A stretch of DNA of 64,000 bases. Source: Rikenellaceae bacterium. GTDB lineage: Bacteria; Bacteroidota; Bacteroidia; Bacteroidales; Rikenellaceae. This document shows positions 1 to 7,886 of the stretch, in pieces. The position numbers and the translations under genes were made by a program. The stretch spans positions 62,001 to 126,000 of the forward strand of contig CABIXK010000001.1 of NCBI GenBank assembly GCA_902362705.1. The letters are read 5' to 3'. Positions within the stretch are counted from its first letter, which is position 1. Each line of letters starts with the position of its first letter. The notes under the pieces were generated by a model that saw only the letters and a program-made list of their open reading frames with translations, did not search any database and was not told the origin of the DNA.

Positions 1-2
1 AA

Positions 3-1748
3 GGCGACGAGGACAAGCGACTGCGGTTCGGCCAGCTGCTGCACTACCTGCGGCCCTACAAGAGCTACCTCGTGCAGCTTGCGCTGGCGATGCTCACGGC
101 CAGCCTGCTGAGCCTCATCCTGCCGTTCCTCACACAGTCGGTCGTCGACAAGGGCATCGGCACGGGCAACCTCTCGTTCGTCGTGATGATGCTCGTGGCG
201 CAGGTGGTGCTGGTGCTGGGCCAGCTGGCCAACAACCTCATCCGCTCGTGGCTCATGCTGCACATGACCACGCGCATCAGTATCTCGCTCATCTCCGATT
301 TCCTCTCGAAGCTCATGCGCCTGCCCATCGCCTTCTTCGACTCGAAGATGGTGGGCGACATCATGCAGCGCATCGGCGATTACAACCGCATCCAGACCTT
401 CCTCACGGGGTCTTTGCTCAGCATGGCCATGGCCGTCGTCTCGTTCGCGATCTATGGCGCCGTGATGGGCGGCTACGATCTGACGATCCTCGGCATCTTC
501 CTCCTGGGCAGCGCGCTCTACGTGGGTTGGATCCTTCTGTTCATGAAGCGGCGGCGCAAGCTCGACTACATGCGCTTCCAGGAGGCCTCGGCCAACCAGA
601 GCAACATCGTGCAGCTTATCAACGGCATGCAGGAGATCAAGCTCAACAACTGCGAGAAGCAGAAGCGCTGGGAGTGGGAGCGCATCCAGGCGCGGCTGTT
701 CCAGGTCTCGATCAAGGGCCTCGTGCTGGGGCAGACGCAGGAGGTGGGCGGCACGTTCATCGACCAGACCAAGAACGTGGTGACCTCGTTCCTCGCCGCC
801 TCGGCCGTTATCGAGGGCGAGATGACCCTCGGCATGATGATGGCCCTGCAATACATCATCGGGCAGCTCAACGCCCCGCTCTCGCAGTTCATCCAGTTCG
901 TACAGGCGACGCAGGACGCCAAGATTTCGTTGGAACGACTTTCTGAAATTCAGGAGAAGGACGACGAGGAGCCAGCCGGCGAGGAGCGCCTCCGCGAGAT
1001 CCCCCGCCACGCCGACATCGAGTTCCGGGGCGTGACGTTCCAGTACGACGGACCCCACTCGGCCAAGGCGCTGGACGACGTGTCGGTGACGATTCCGGCT
1101 GACCGGGTGACGGCCATCGTCGGGGCCAGCGGCTCGGGCAAGACCACCATGCTCAAGATGATGCTGGGCTTCTACGCCCCCTCGGCGGGAGAGGTGCTGC
1201 TCGCCGGGCGCAAGATCGCGCACTACAGCGCCTCGCGCTGGCGCCGCGCCTGCGGCACGGTCATGCAGGAGGGCTACGTCTTCTCCGACACCATCGCGAA
1301 CAATATCGGTGTTTCGGACGAGCGGCCCGACATGGAGCGTGTGCGGCGCGCCGCGGCGATCGCCAACATCGACGCCTTCATCGAGGAGCTGCCGCTGGGC
1401 TACAACACCAAGATCGGCGCCGACGGCCACGGACTGAGCGTCGGGCAGAAACAGCGCCTTTTGATCGCCCGCGCGGCCTACAAGGATGCCGAGTACCTCT
1501 TCTTCGACGAGGCCACCAACTCGCTCGACGCCAACAACGAGCGCACGATCATGGAGCGACTGGAGCGGCTGTTCGAGAACAAGACCGTCGTGGTCGTCGC
1601 ACATCGACTTTCGACCGTAAAGAAAGCTGACAACATTGTTGTCCTCGACCATGGCCGCATCGTCGAGCAGGGCACGCACTCAGAACTTACCGCCAAACGC
1701 GGATACTACTACGAGCTGGTCAAGAACCAGTTGGAGTTGGGAAATTGA
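3..1748 (+). CDS. Peptide-exporting ABC transporter, C-terminal part (5' end outside window)
   Basis: The reading frame is already open at the first base and ends in TGA at 1746-1748, giving 581 visible residues. They hold an ABC exporter membrane domain with several hydrophobic helices, then an ATPase domain with Walker A (GASGSGKTT, about 1119-1148), the signature LSVGQKQR (about 1435-1458, a variant of LSGGQ), Walker B (YLFFDEAT, about 1495-1518) and the switch histidine VVAHRLST. Exporters of this layout next to double-glycine precursors normally carry an N-terminal C39 cysteine peptidase that cuts the leader. That part would lie upstream, so its presence is inferred. The neighbours (GG-leader peptides, HlyD and TolC homologues) fit a one-step peptide secretion machine spanning both membranes. 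Confidence 0.9.
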   Translation, partial: GDEDKRLRFGQLLHYLRPYKSYLVQLALAMLTASLLSLILPFLTQSVVDKGIGTGNLSFVVMMLVAQVVLVLGQLANNLIRSWLMLHMTTRISISLISDFLSKLMRLPIAFFDSKMVGDIMQRIGDYNRIQTFLTGSLLSMAMAVVSFAIYGAVMGGYDLTILGIFLLGSALYVGWILLFMKRRRKLDYMRFQEASANQSNIVQLINGMQEIKLNNCEKQKRWEWERIQARLFQVSIKGLVLGQTQEVGGTFIDQTKNVVTSFLAASAVIEGEMTLGMMMALQYIIGQLNAPLSQFIQFVQATQDAKISLERLSEIQEKDDEEPAGEERLREIPRHADIEFRGVTFQYDGPHSAKALDDVSVTIPADRVTAIVGASGSGKTTMLKMMLGFYAPSAGEVLLAGRKIAHYSASRWRRACGTVMQEGYVFSDTIANNIGVSDERPDMERVRRAAAIANIDAFIEELPLGYNTKIGADGHGLSVGQKQRLLIARAAYKDAEYLFFDEATNSLDANNERTIMERLERLFENKTVVVVAHRLSTVKKADNIVVLDHGRIVEQGTHSELTAKRGYYYELVKNQLELGN

Positions 1749-1780
1749 GATAGATGCCGGATCGCGGTCCCGACCGCCGT

Positions 1781-1978
1781 GACCGACGAAAAAGCCTTCC
1801 TGCGAGGAGGCAAAACCGAGCCCGCCAGCTCACAAGTTTTACAAAAACGCAGAAAGGCAGTGCAAAAGTAGCAAACTTTTTTGAGAGGCGGAAGCCTGTC
1901 GAAGAACGGCGGTTGCGGACAACCCGTCGACAAGCAAAAGTCCGAACCGTCAAAACCTAAACCTTAAAACCTACGACT
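1781..1978 (+). repeat. Conserved module spacer, copy 1
   Basis: This leader region precedes the first precursor gene and is repeated before the second (3179-3372). Two blocks are conserved. One is about 32 bases at 1781-1812, containing a short hairpin, GCCTTCC then GGAGGC. The other, about 70 bases ending at the start codon, contains AAGCAAAAGTCCGAACC and AACCTTAAAACCTACGACT. The middle differs between copies. No perfect TAnnTTTG promoter was found. The open frames across it are not the same in the two copies, so it is probably a non-coding 5' leader or promoter region. Confidence 0.7.
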
Positions 1979-2209
1979 ATGAAATCGATGAAGAACTTCG
2001 CTGCGCAGCAGCTCTCGAAGAAGCAAATGAACGACGTGAAGGGCGGACGGGTATATGTCAACTGTACGATATGGGACATTCATGAGAACAAAGCGGTAGA
2101 ATGGTCGCACTCTGCTACGGGTGCCACGCTCGAAGAAGCGCTGCGAAACATGCACGCGGATCTCGATGAAGGCCAAATAGCCGCCGATTGTCATATTTCG
2201 GAATTGTAG
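1979..2209 (+). CDS. Double-glycine leader precursor peptide 1
   Basis: A 76-residue protein with a polar, basic leader (MKSMKNFAAQQLSKKQMN) ending in VKGG at residues 20-23. This is the type of leader cut by C39 peptidase ABC exporters and is common in Bacteroidales natural-product precursors. Cleavage after GG would release a 53-residue acidic peptide with two cysteines, one near each end (in VNCTI and ADCHI), so one disulfide is possible. The leader is nearly identical to that of the second precursor at 3373, while the mature parts do not resemble each other. The exporter gene lies just upstream. The start is fixed by the conserved leader. Whether the product is a bacteriocin, a signal or something else cannot be read from the sequence. 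Confidence 0.85.
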   Translation: MKSMKNFAAQQLSKKQMNDVKGGRVYVNCTIWDIHENKAVEWSHSATGATLEEALRNMHADLDEGQIAADCHISEL

Positions 2210-2216
2210 AATCAAC

Positions 2217-2249
2217 TATTCCGTGAGGTGAAAACTACCTCACGGAATA
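2217..2249 (+). terminator. Perfect hairpin between precursor 1 and its GLPGLI gene
   Basis: A 13-base stem (TATTCCGTGAGGT at 2217-2229, ACCTCACGGAATA at 2237-2249) closes a 7-base loop, 8 bases after the precursor stop codon. It lacks a strong T-run. It could be a partial terminator or an mRNA-stabilising structure that makes the precursor more abundant than the downstream protein. A hairpin of unrelated sequence occupies the same place in module 2. Confidence 0.75.
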
Positions 2250-2266
2250 TTACAGATTAAAGAAAA

Positions 2267-3154
2267 ATGAAAGCTATTACATGGATGCTGCTGGCGGTGA
2301 GCCTGTTTCATTTGGAGGCTCACGGGCAGAGGATGATGATGTTCAAGGGAAGCTACTCACCGAACATGCAGGCTGCTGTCATCAGGGATTCTACGGTCAT
2401 CGATACGGCGCAGCTGTCGTTGGCGTATCGGTTCACCCGAACGTGCGAGCAGGCGACAGACTCCGTGCGCTGGTGCCGTATCGCGGTCCAGGTGGGACGG
2501 AAGGTCGTCAAGCAGCAGGATGTGCTTCGGCTGTATACCCACCTGGCATATACGAACCGCAGGTCGAATGAACGGTGGGACGCTGCGCTCAAGGCAAACG
2601 GCAACAGCGGCTCCGATCTGTTCTCGGAACTCTATCTCGACAAAGCGACAGACTCGTTGACGGTCGTTTGCGGCGATTGGTTCGATTTCGATCGGATGAA
2701 AGATTACCGGCAGGCCCGTCCCGCCCTGAAGTGGCAGCTGCACGACGAGCGCGCCGACATCTGCGGCTACGTGTGCCATAAGGCGACGGCCGAATACGGC
2801 GGGAGAAGCTGGACGGTATGGTATGCGCCGGATATTCCGCTGCCGATCGGTCCCTGGAAACTGAGCGGATTGCCCGGAGCAATTCTACGTGCGACCGACG
2901 GCGGTCTCTTTGCTTTCGATTGCGTTGCGATTTCCCGGGATCCGGCGCCGATCGTCAAGTATAGATACAACTCCCTGCAACACCTGAAGTCGAGGGAGGC
3001 CTATCTACGCTACGAACGAAATTGTCACGAACGTCCCTACGAAACGTTTGCCCGAGGGGAAAAAGCCTATATAGTCACGACCGATGCCGCCGGCCGGTTG
3101 GTTTATCTCGACGAAACATGGACCATCCCCTATAACCCCCTCGAACTGGAATAA
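2267..3154 (+). CDS. GLPGLI-family secreted protein 1
   Basis: A 295-residue protein with a signal peptide (hydrophobic residues 4-16, likely cut after the alanine-histidine-glycine-glutamine stretch near 18-21). The family-defining motif is GPWKLSGLPGAIL at 195-207, preceded by ICGYVCHKA and GGRSWTVWYAPDIPLP, with the usual YNPLELE end. GLPGLI proteins are a Bacteroidetes periplasmic or surface family of unknown biochemistry, often found near peptide export or TonB-receptor genes. It follows precursor 1 across a hairpin and is clearly homologous to the protein at 3644-4501. Its role here may be folding, maturation, immunity or reception of the exported peptide (inference). Confidence 0.88.
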   Translation: MKAITWMLLAVSLFHLEAHGQRMMMFKGSYSPNMQAAVIRDSTVIDTAQLSLAYRFTRTCEQATDSVRWCRIAVQVGRKVVKQQDVLRLYTHLAYTNRRSNERWDAALKANGNSGSDLFSELYLDKATDSLTVVCGDWFDFDRMKDYRQARPALKWQLHDERADICGYVCHKATAEYGGRSWTVWYAPDIPLPIGPWKLSGLPGAILRATDGGLFAFDCVAISRDPAPIVKYRYNSLQHLKSREAYLRYERNCHERPYETFARGEKAYIVTTDAAGRLVYLDETWTIPYNPLELE

Positions 3155-3178
3155 GCCCGGCAGCGCCCGGCCCGCCGC

Positions 3179-3372
3179 GACCGACGAAAAAGCCTTCCCG
3201 CGAGGAGGCATGAACCCGCGCAGCGGGGTACGTTTAACTAAAAACATAAAAGGGCATTGTATAAGTGATTTATTTTGCCGACCTTACCGATGGAAGCGCG
3301 GCGAACGGCGGCCCAGGACCACCCGTCGAAAAGCAAAAGTCCGAACCGAATGAAACCTTAAAACCTACGACT
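3179..3372 (+). repeat. Conserved module spacer, copy 2
   Basis: Second copy of the leader region seen at 1781-1978. The 32-base block at 3179-3210 differs from copy 1 at one position (TTCCCGCG against TTCCTGCG). The block before the start codon is also strongly conserved. Similarity extends back into the end of the upstream GLPGLI gene, where TATAACCCCCTCGAACTGG and the following stop and CGGCAGCG bases recur at the end of the second GLPGLI gene. The duplication unit is therefore spacer, precursor, hairpin and GLPGLI gene. Confidence 0.75.
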
Positions 3373-3591
3373 ATGAAATCGATGAAGAACTTTGCTGCAC
3401 AGCAGCTATCGAAGAAGCAGATGAACGAAGTCCGTGGAGGCAAATATCTATGCCATTGTTATCCTGGGGATAAGCCCCTTACTTTCACACCTGAATTGCA
3501 GAGCATATTCGTTGTGGATGACTTCGAAGCGGCCCTTTTTATGGTCCAGATAAGCTGTCCCAACGGTGGGCACTGCGATAATTTAGGCTAA
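3373..3591 (+). CDS. Double-glycine leader precursor peptide 2
   Basis: A 72-residue protein starting at the ATG that matches precursor 1. An upstream in-frame ATG at 3265 lies in the spacer and is not conserved. The leader differs from precursor 1 only in NEVRGG against NDVKGG. The predicted mature peptide is 49 residues with four cysteines (CHC near its N-terminus, then SCPNGGHC near its C-terminus), so two disulfides or thioether-type modification are possible. No modifying enzyme (YcaO, LanM, radical SAM) is encoded nearby. The different mature parts behind a shared leader suggest a two-peptide product or duplication followed by divergence. Confidence 0.85.
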   Translation: MKSMKNFAAQQLSKKQMNEVRGGKYLCHCYPGDKPLTFTPELQSIFVVDDFEAALFMVQISCPNGGHCDNLG

Positions 3592-3596
3592 AACCC

Positions 3597-3630
3597 GAGG
3601 TTCTCCGAAATATATGTTTCGGAGGACCTT
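3597..3630 (+). terminator. Hairpin between precursor 2 and its GLPGLI gene
   Basis: The core stem is CTCCGAAA (3603-3610) with TTTCGGAG (3617-3624) around a TATATG loop. It extends outward through 3597-3602 and 3625-3630 with two G-U pairs, giving 14 base pairs. It starts 5 bases after the precursor stop. Its sequence is unrelated to the module 1 hairpin but its position is the same. The ATG at 3614 lies in the loop region and is therefore an unlikely start for the next gene. Confidence 0.72.
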
Positions 3631-3643
3631 TATCCGCTTTCAC

Positions 3644-4501
3644 ATGATACGATATACTCTGTTATTTCTGTCGCTGCTCGCCTTCGGGCAGGGCAGGGCG
3701 CAAAACGAGCCCAAGCACCTCTACGTGTTCAAGGACCGCAATTACCTGATCCTGCGCGCCGTCGATCTTTCCGACACCACGGTGCTCGATTCGTCGCAGC
3801 TGGTCGCGACTTACCGCTACTCCTATCAGAAAGAGCTGTGGAATCCGCTGCGGTGGAGCGAGACGGAGGTCGTGCTGCAGATCGGAGCGCGCTGGTCCAA
3901 GTGCTTTCCTGCGGTGCTCCGGCAGATCGACGAACAGTTGACGCGCACGGGCGACGGCTCGGCGGGCGGCCGAGGGGTCTTTTCTCCCCGAATCGGGACC
4001 GTCTATGAAAATCTTGCGAAACACCGCCTTTCGTCGGAGCACCGCTATCCCTTCTCCGACCGGCTGATCCGCTACGACGAACCGGCCGACACCACGGTCT
4101 GGCGCGTCGGCGGGGAGGCGGTGGAGGTGCTGGGCTACGCCTGCATACCAGCCACTGCGACCTTCCGCGGGCGCGAGTGGACCATCTGGTTCGCCCCCGA
4201 CCTGCCGGCGGCGGCCAATCTGTGGCTGTTCCGCGGCGTACCGGGTTTGATTCTCCGGGCCGAAACGGCGCAGTTCCGCTTCGAGTGCACGGCGATCCGG
4301 CCGTCGCGCGAGGCGATTCTCCAGCTGAAGGCCAACGGCCGCAAGCTGTCGCGGGAGAGGTGGCGCAGCCTCGAACGCCACTACCACGAGGAGCCCTATC
4401 GGGCCTTCAACAACAACGACGAGAATGCCTTTTTTGAGGACCGGTTCCGCCTCAACGGCGACAACTGGACGATCGAATATAACCCCCTCGAACTGGAATA
4501 A
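3644..4501 (+). CDS. GLPGLI-family secreted protein 2
   Basis: 285 residues from ATG 3644. That start gives a clean signal peptide (MIRYTLLFLSLLAFGQGRAQ), whereas the in-frame ATG at 3614 falls inside the hairpin. Family features are LGYACIPATATFRGREW, WFAPDLP, the motif FRGVPGLIL (197-204) and the C-terminal YNPLELE shared with the first copy. It has the same length class and domain plan as the protein at 2267-3154 but much diverged sequence. It is expected to be periplasmic. Pairing one GLPGLI protein with one precursor suggests that each recognises its own peptide (inference). Confidence 0.88.
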   Translation: MIRYTLLFLSLLAFGQGRAQNEPKHLYVFKDRNYLILRAVDLSDTTVLDSSQLVATYRYSYQKELWNPLRWSETEVVLQIGARWSKCFPAVLRQIDEQLTRTGDGSAGGRGVFSPRIGTVYENLAKHRLSSEHRYPFSDRLIRYDEPADTTVWRVGGEAVEVLGYACIPATATFRGREWTIWFAPDLPAAANLWLFRGVPGLILRAETAQFRFECTAIRPSREAILQLKANGRKLSRERWRSLERHYHEEPYRAFNNNDENAFFEDRFRLNGDNWTIEYNPLELE

Positions 4502-4529
4502 GATCGGCAGCGGCCCGGCGTGCTCGTAA

Positions 4530-4559
4530 GAGCGGCTAAAATGATCTATCGAGCCGCTC
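4530..4559 (+). terminator. Hairpin after module 2
   Basis: GAGCGGCT (4530-4537) pairs with AGCCGCTC (4552-4559) around a 14-base loop, about 30 bases after the GLPGLI 2 stop codon. There is no T-run, so termination strength is uncertain. The start codon of the small ORF at 4541 sits in the loop. Confidence 0.45.
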
Positions 4560-4696
4560 GGGACGGTGCTATATATGATGCTATCATAGCGGCGGGAATG
4601 TGGGTTAAGGATAGAGATCCGCAACCCACCGAGCACGATATGGAGAGAATCGAAGCCGGGGACACCCATGTCGGAGGCAGACAACCTTGGATTTAG
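4541..4696 (+). CDS. Small hypothetical ORF, 51 residues
   Basis: An ATG-to-TAG frame of 51 codons that ends 13 bases before the CPBP protease gene. The product is charged and soluble-looking, with THVGGRQPW near its C-terminus, and has no signal or membrane segment. I do not recognise it. It could be a small immunity or accessory protein, the remnant of a larger gene, or chance. Its start codon lies in a hairpin loop, which argues against strong translation. Confidence 0.3.
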   Translation: MIYRAARDGAIYDAIIAAGMWVKDRDPQPTEHDMERIEAGDTHVGGRQPWI

Positions 4697-4709
4697 TTGA
4701 CTTATCGAA

Positions 4710-5177
4710 ATGAGAACCTGGTTCTATAGGATCAATACCAAGCTAAGAGGCTTATCGCTTCTTAGCTTTATCCTGGTAATAGGAGTAGCAATTTACATTC
4801 CCGTAATTATACTACTCCCGCTATACTATTATTTCCCGGATGGATATATTATTGAAATACCTGACGAACAAAGTTTTATATTCGATGCCGTGTTATTTGT
4901 CGTTGTAGCCCCATTTGTCGAGACCGTTGTTTTCCAAATGGCTGTCATCAAGATATTCAGACGATTATTCGGATTCAACGATATTTGTCTTTGCGTATTG
5001 TCTGCTGTGATTTTCGGTGCGGTACACTCCCCCTTTGTAACACAATGTATGGCGTTTCTTACAGGTTTGCTGCTGGCATATTCATATATAATATATGAAA
5101 AGAGGGCTGGATCGGCAATTTTCATGGTCATGCTCCTTCATATGATCAGAAACCTACCCATTGTACTTTTCAGCTAA
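4710..5177 (+). CDS. CPBP-family intramembrane metalloprotease (Abi/CAAX-like)
   Basis: 155 residues with about four membrane segments. The family motifs are present: E71-T72 in ETVVFQ (a variant of EExxxR seen in bacteriocin-linked members), H106 in FGAVHS, and H144 with N148 in HMIRN. CPBP proteases next to double-glycine peptides are usually proposed as immunity proteins or leader-processing proteases. The gene is markedly AT-richer than the flanking HlyD and TolC genes, so it was probably acquired separately. Which substrate it cuts is unknown. Confidence 0.75.
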   Translation: MRTWFYRINTKLRGLSLLSFILVIGVAIYIPVIILLPLYYYFPDGYIIEIPDEQSFIFDAVLFVVVAPFVETVVFQMAVIKIFRRLFGFNDICLCVLSAVIFGAVHSPFVTQCMAFLTGLLLAYSYIIYEKRAGSAIFMVMLLHMIRNLPIVLFS

Positions 5178-5227
5178 GTGCAATAATAGGAAATTCAAAG
5201 AATCAAATACCTTGATCCAAACTGAAC

Positions 5228-6538
5228 ATGCCACATTATCATTACTCATACAGCGAAGAGGCCCAGGCGATTCTGGGTCGGGCACCGGGGTGGGTGGTCC
5301 GCCGAGGCGTGACGGTGGTCTTCGCGATCCTGTGCGGCATCCTGGTGGGCTGCTGGTTCGTGAAGTACCCCGACACGGTCGAAGCCCCGGCGACGATCAC
5401 CACACTGAACCCTCCTGCCGACCTGGTGGCGCGTTACGCGGGGTCGATCGACACGCTGTGCGTCACGGACGGCGAGACGGTGGTGCGGGGCCAGGTTGTC
5501 GCCGTGCTGCGCAATCCGGCTCTCTGGCGGGACGTGCAATGCGTGAGCGACAGCCTCGCGGCCGATGCGTCCCTTGCACCTGCGGAGGCAGTCTGCGCCG
5601 CATGGCTGGATGCCGCCTACCGCCTCGGCGACCTACAACCGGCCTTTGCGGACTACCAAAGCAAATGCCGCGACTTCCGCCACTACCTCGCCGCCGGCAA
5701 TATAGCCCGCAAGCAGCATCTCCTGCGGGAGCAGATTGCCAAGAACCACGAGCACTACGCCAAACTCGAACGTCAGCGCTCCTTGCAGACGCAGGACCTC
5801 GATTACGGGCGCCGCACGCTGGAACGCGACTCCCTGCTTCTGGCCGAGGCGGTCATCTCCGCCGCCGATTACGAAACGACGGCCCAGAACTACCTCGCCA
5901 AGCAGAACGCGAAGGCCGGCTTCGACGCTTCGCTGACGGCCACCGAGCTGCAGATCATCCAGTCGGAGCAGCAGCTCGTCGAGCTCACGCTGCAGCAGGA
6001 GAACGAGACGGCCGATTACGTGCGTGCGCTGTCCCAGAGCCGCCAGCAATTGGCGGCGCAGCTGGCTCAGTGGCGTCAGCAGTACGTACTCGAAGCCCCG
6101 GCGGCGGGTCGCGTGACGCTCGTGGGCTACTGGAGCGCGCACCAGCACGTCGCGGTGGGCGACAAGCTGGCGAGCATCCTGCCCTCGGGCACGACGGAGG
6201 TGATCGGGCGTCTGCAAATCCCCTCGGCGGGCTTCGGCAAGGTCCGCACGGGGCAGCGCGTGCAGGTGCGGCTGAGCGGCTATCCCTATATGGAGTTCGG
6301 GGTGCTGCGCGGCGAGATCCGCGCCCTCGCGGCCGTGCCTGAAGAGGTGCAGACCTCTGCCAGCCCGGCGATCGTCTACCTGGCCGAGGTGCTCTTCCCC
6401 GAGGGCATGACCACCAGCTACGGACGCCATCTGCCGATGATTCAGCAGATGGACGGCACGGCGGAGATCATCACCGACGACCTGCGGCTGCTGGAGCGCT
6501 TCGTCCAGCCCGTGGTCTCACTCTTCAAAAACCGATAG
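5228..6538 (+). CDS. HlyD-family membrane-fusion adaptor of the peptide exporter
   Basis: 436 residues. A short cytoplasmic N-terminus is followed by one membrane helix (about residues 27-46). Then comes half a lipoyl-like domain (VEAPATITTLNPPADLVA and GSIDTLCVTDGETVVRGQ), a long alpha-helical hairpin rich in Gln, Glu and Leu (about 135-290), the second lipoyl half (VLEAPAAGRVTL) and a beta-barrel region. This is the adaptor that joins an inner-membrane ABC exporter to a TolC channel. It lies 4 bases upstream of the TolC gene and downstream of the CPBP gene, so it completes the export machine of this cluster. Confidence 0.88.
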   Translation: MPHYHYSYSEEAQAILGRAPGWVVRRGVTVVFAILCGILVGCWFVKYPDTVEAPATITTLNPPADLVARYAGSIDTLCVTDGETVVRGQVVAVLRNPALWRDVQCVSDSLAADASLAPAEAVCAAWLDAAYRLGDLQPAFADYQSKCRDFRHYLAAGNIARKQHLLREQIAKNHEHYAKLERQRSLQTQDLDYGRRTLERDSLLLAEAVISAADYETTAQNYLAKQNAKAGFDASLTATELQIIQSEQQLVELTLQQENETADYVRALSQSRQQLAAQLAQWRQQYVLEAPAAGRVTLVGYWSAHQHVAVGDKLASILPSGTTEVIGRLQIPSAGFGKVRTGQRVQVRLSGYPYMEFGVLRGEIRALAAVPEEVQTSASPAIVYLAEVLFPEGMTTSYGRHLPMIQQMDGTAEIITDDLRLLERFVQPVVSLFKNR

Positions 6539-6542
6539 ACCC

Positions 6543-7886
6543 ATGCGCCCACTCATCGCACTGCTGACCCTCTGCGCCTGCGCCACGGCCCACGCCCAGG
6601 AGCGCCGCTGGACGCTTGACGAGTGCATCGCCCGTGCCTATGCCCGCAACATCGAGATCAAGACGCAGGAACTCACGGCCGAGGAGAAACGCATCGGCCT
6701 CTCGGAGGCGCGCTGGGGCTATGCGCCCGACATCTCCATCTCGAACAGCTACTCGCTCTCCACGGGCCGCGTGCTCGACCCCACGACCTACGAGTTCGTC
6801 GAGAACAAGACCGTGGGCGGCAACAGCACCTCGGTGGGTGCGGGTGCGACGCTCTTCGGCGGGCTGAAGAACCGCTACCGGCTCCGACGTGCGCAGCTCG
6901 ACCTGCGCACGTCGCTGCTCGGAGTGGAGAGTACGCGCCGCGACGTGCGGCTCCACGTCACGGCCGCCTATCTGGAGGTGCTGTGCGCCGAGGAGACGAT
7001 CCGCGATGCCGGGCAGGTGGTCGCCGAGCTGACGGCGCAGGAGGAGAAGACCGCGCGGAAGGTCGAGGTGCGCAAGGTCACCGTGGCCGACCTGCTGCAG
7101 ATCCAGTCGCAGCTTGCCGATGCTGAGAACGACCTGCTGACGGCGCGCCGGGCCTACGACATCGCGCGGCTCGACCTCTGCCAGCTGCTCGAACTCGACG
7201 ACTGGGCCTCGTTCCGCGCCGCGCCGCCCGACGGGGAGGAGCTGGGCGGCGATGGTGTGGCCGACGATCCCGCGACGCTGCTCGATGCCGCCGGGGCGCT
7301 GCCCGAGGTCGAGGCGGCACGTGTGGGCATCGACCTGGCGCGGCGCGACCTCCAGATCGCACGCGCGGCCTACTGGCCGACCGTCTCCCTCTCGGCGGGC
7401 TACGGGTCGAGCTATTCGGACGCCCGGCAGCGCTTGTTCCGGAACCCCGACGGCACCCTCCGCTACGAGGCCTATCCCTTCTTCGCACAGTACCGCGACA
7501 ACGCCAGCAGCTACGTGTCGCTCTCGCTCAGCGTCCCCCTCTTCGGGCGCCTGGCGATCCGCAAGAACGTGCAGCGCCAGAAGCTCGCCCTGCGCCGCGC
7601 GGAGTATACGCTGCTCGCGGCCGAGAAGCGCGCCGCGAAGGAGGCCACGCAGGCACTGCTCGACGCTCGCACGGCGTGGGGTCGCTACCGCGGGGCGCAG
7701 CACTACGTCGCAGCGGCCGAGGAGGCGCTCCGGCAGGTCGCGCGCAAATACGACCTCGGCGTAGCCTCCGCGACCGACTACAACGCCGCACTCACGGCCG
7801 CCGTCAAGGCCCGGTCGCAGCTCCTGCAGGCACGGTACGAATATCTGTTCAAATGGCGGACGCTCGAATACTACCGAAATGAATAA
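6543..7886 (+). CDS. TolC-family outer-membrane efflux protein
   Basis: 447 residues starting with a signal peptide (MRPLIALLTLCACATAHAQ). Two repeated outer-membrane efflux domains follow, with typical phrases such as WTLDECIARAYARNIEIK near the N-terminus, long helices rich in Ala and Arg, and strand regions (VSLSAGYGSSYSD, SSYVSLSLSVPLFGRL). It forms the outer-membrane exit duct for the ABC and HlyD proteins. It is the last gene of the export cluster, and a bidirectional terminator lies about 135 bases downstream. Confidence 0.88.
   Translation: MRPLIALLTLCACATAHAQERRWTLDECIARAYARNIEIKTQELTAEEKRIGLSEARWGYAPDISISNSYSLSTGRVLDPTTYEFVENKTVGGNSTSVGAGATLFGGLKNRYRLRRAQLDLRTSLLGVESTRRDVRLHVTAAYLEVLCAEETIRDAGQVVAELTAQEEKTARKVEVRKVTVADLLQIQSQLADAENDLLTARRAYDIARLDLCQLLELDDWASFRAAPPDGEELGGDGVADDPATLLDAAGALPEVEAARVGIDLARRDLQIARAAYWPTVSLSAGYGSSYSDARQRLFRNPDGTLRYEAYPFFAQYRDNASSYVSLSLSVPLFGRLAIRKNVQRQKLALRRAEYTLLAAEKRAAKEATQALLDARTAWGRYRGAQHYVAAAEEALRQVARKYDLGVASATDYNAALTAAVKARSQLLQARYEYLFKWRTLEYYRNE

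Noticed and set aside
1754..1960. 68-codon frame in the module spacer as a third small peptide gene
   Set aside because: The frame is not kept in the second spacer copy although the DNA blocks are, so the conservation is not coding.
3614..3643. Earlier start codon for GLPGLI protein 2
   Set aside because: The ATG lies in the hairpin loop and would put ten charged residues before a good signal peptide.
4541..4696. Third double-glycine precursor peptide
   Set aside because: A VGG occurs near its end, but there is no leader resembling the two real precursors and only five residues follow the GG.
5161..6342. 393-codon open frame overlapping the HlyD gene in another frame
   Set aside because: The HlyD frame shows membrane helix, lipoyl and coiled-coil features, while this one is low-complexity Arg/Gly-rich.
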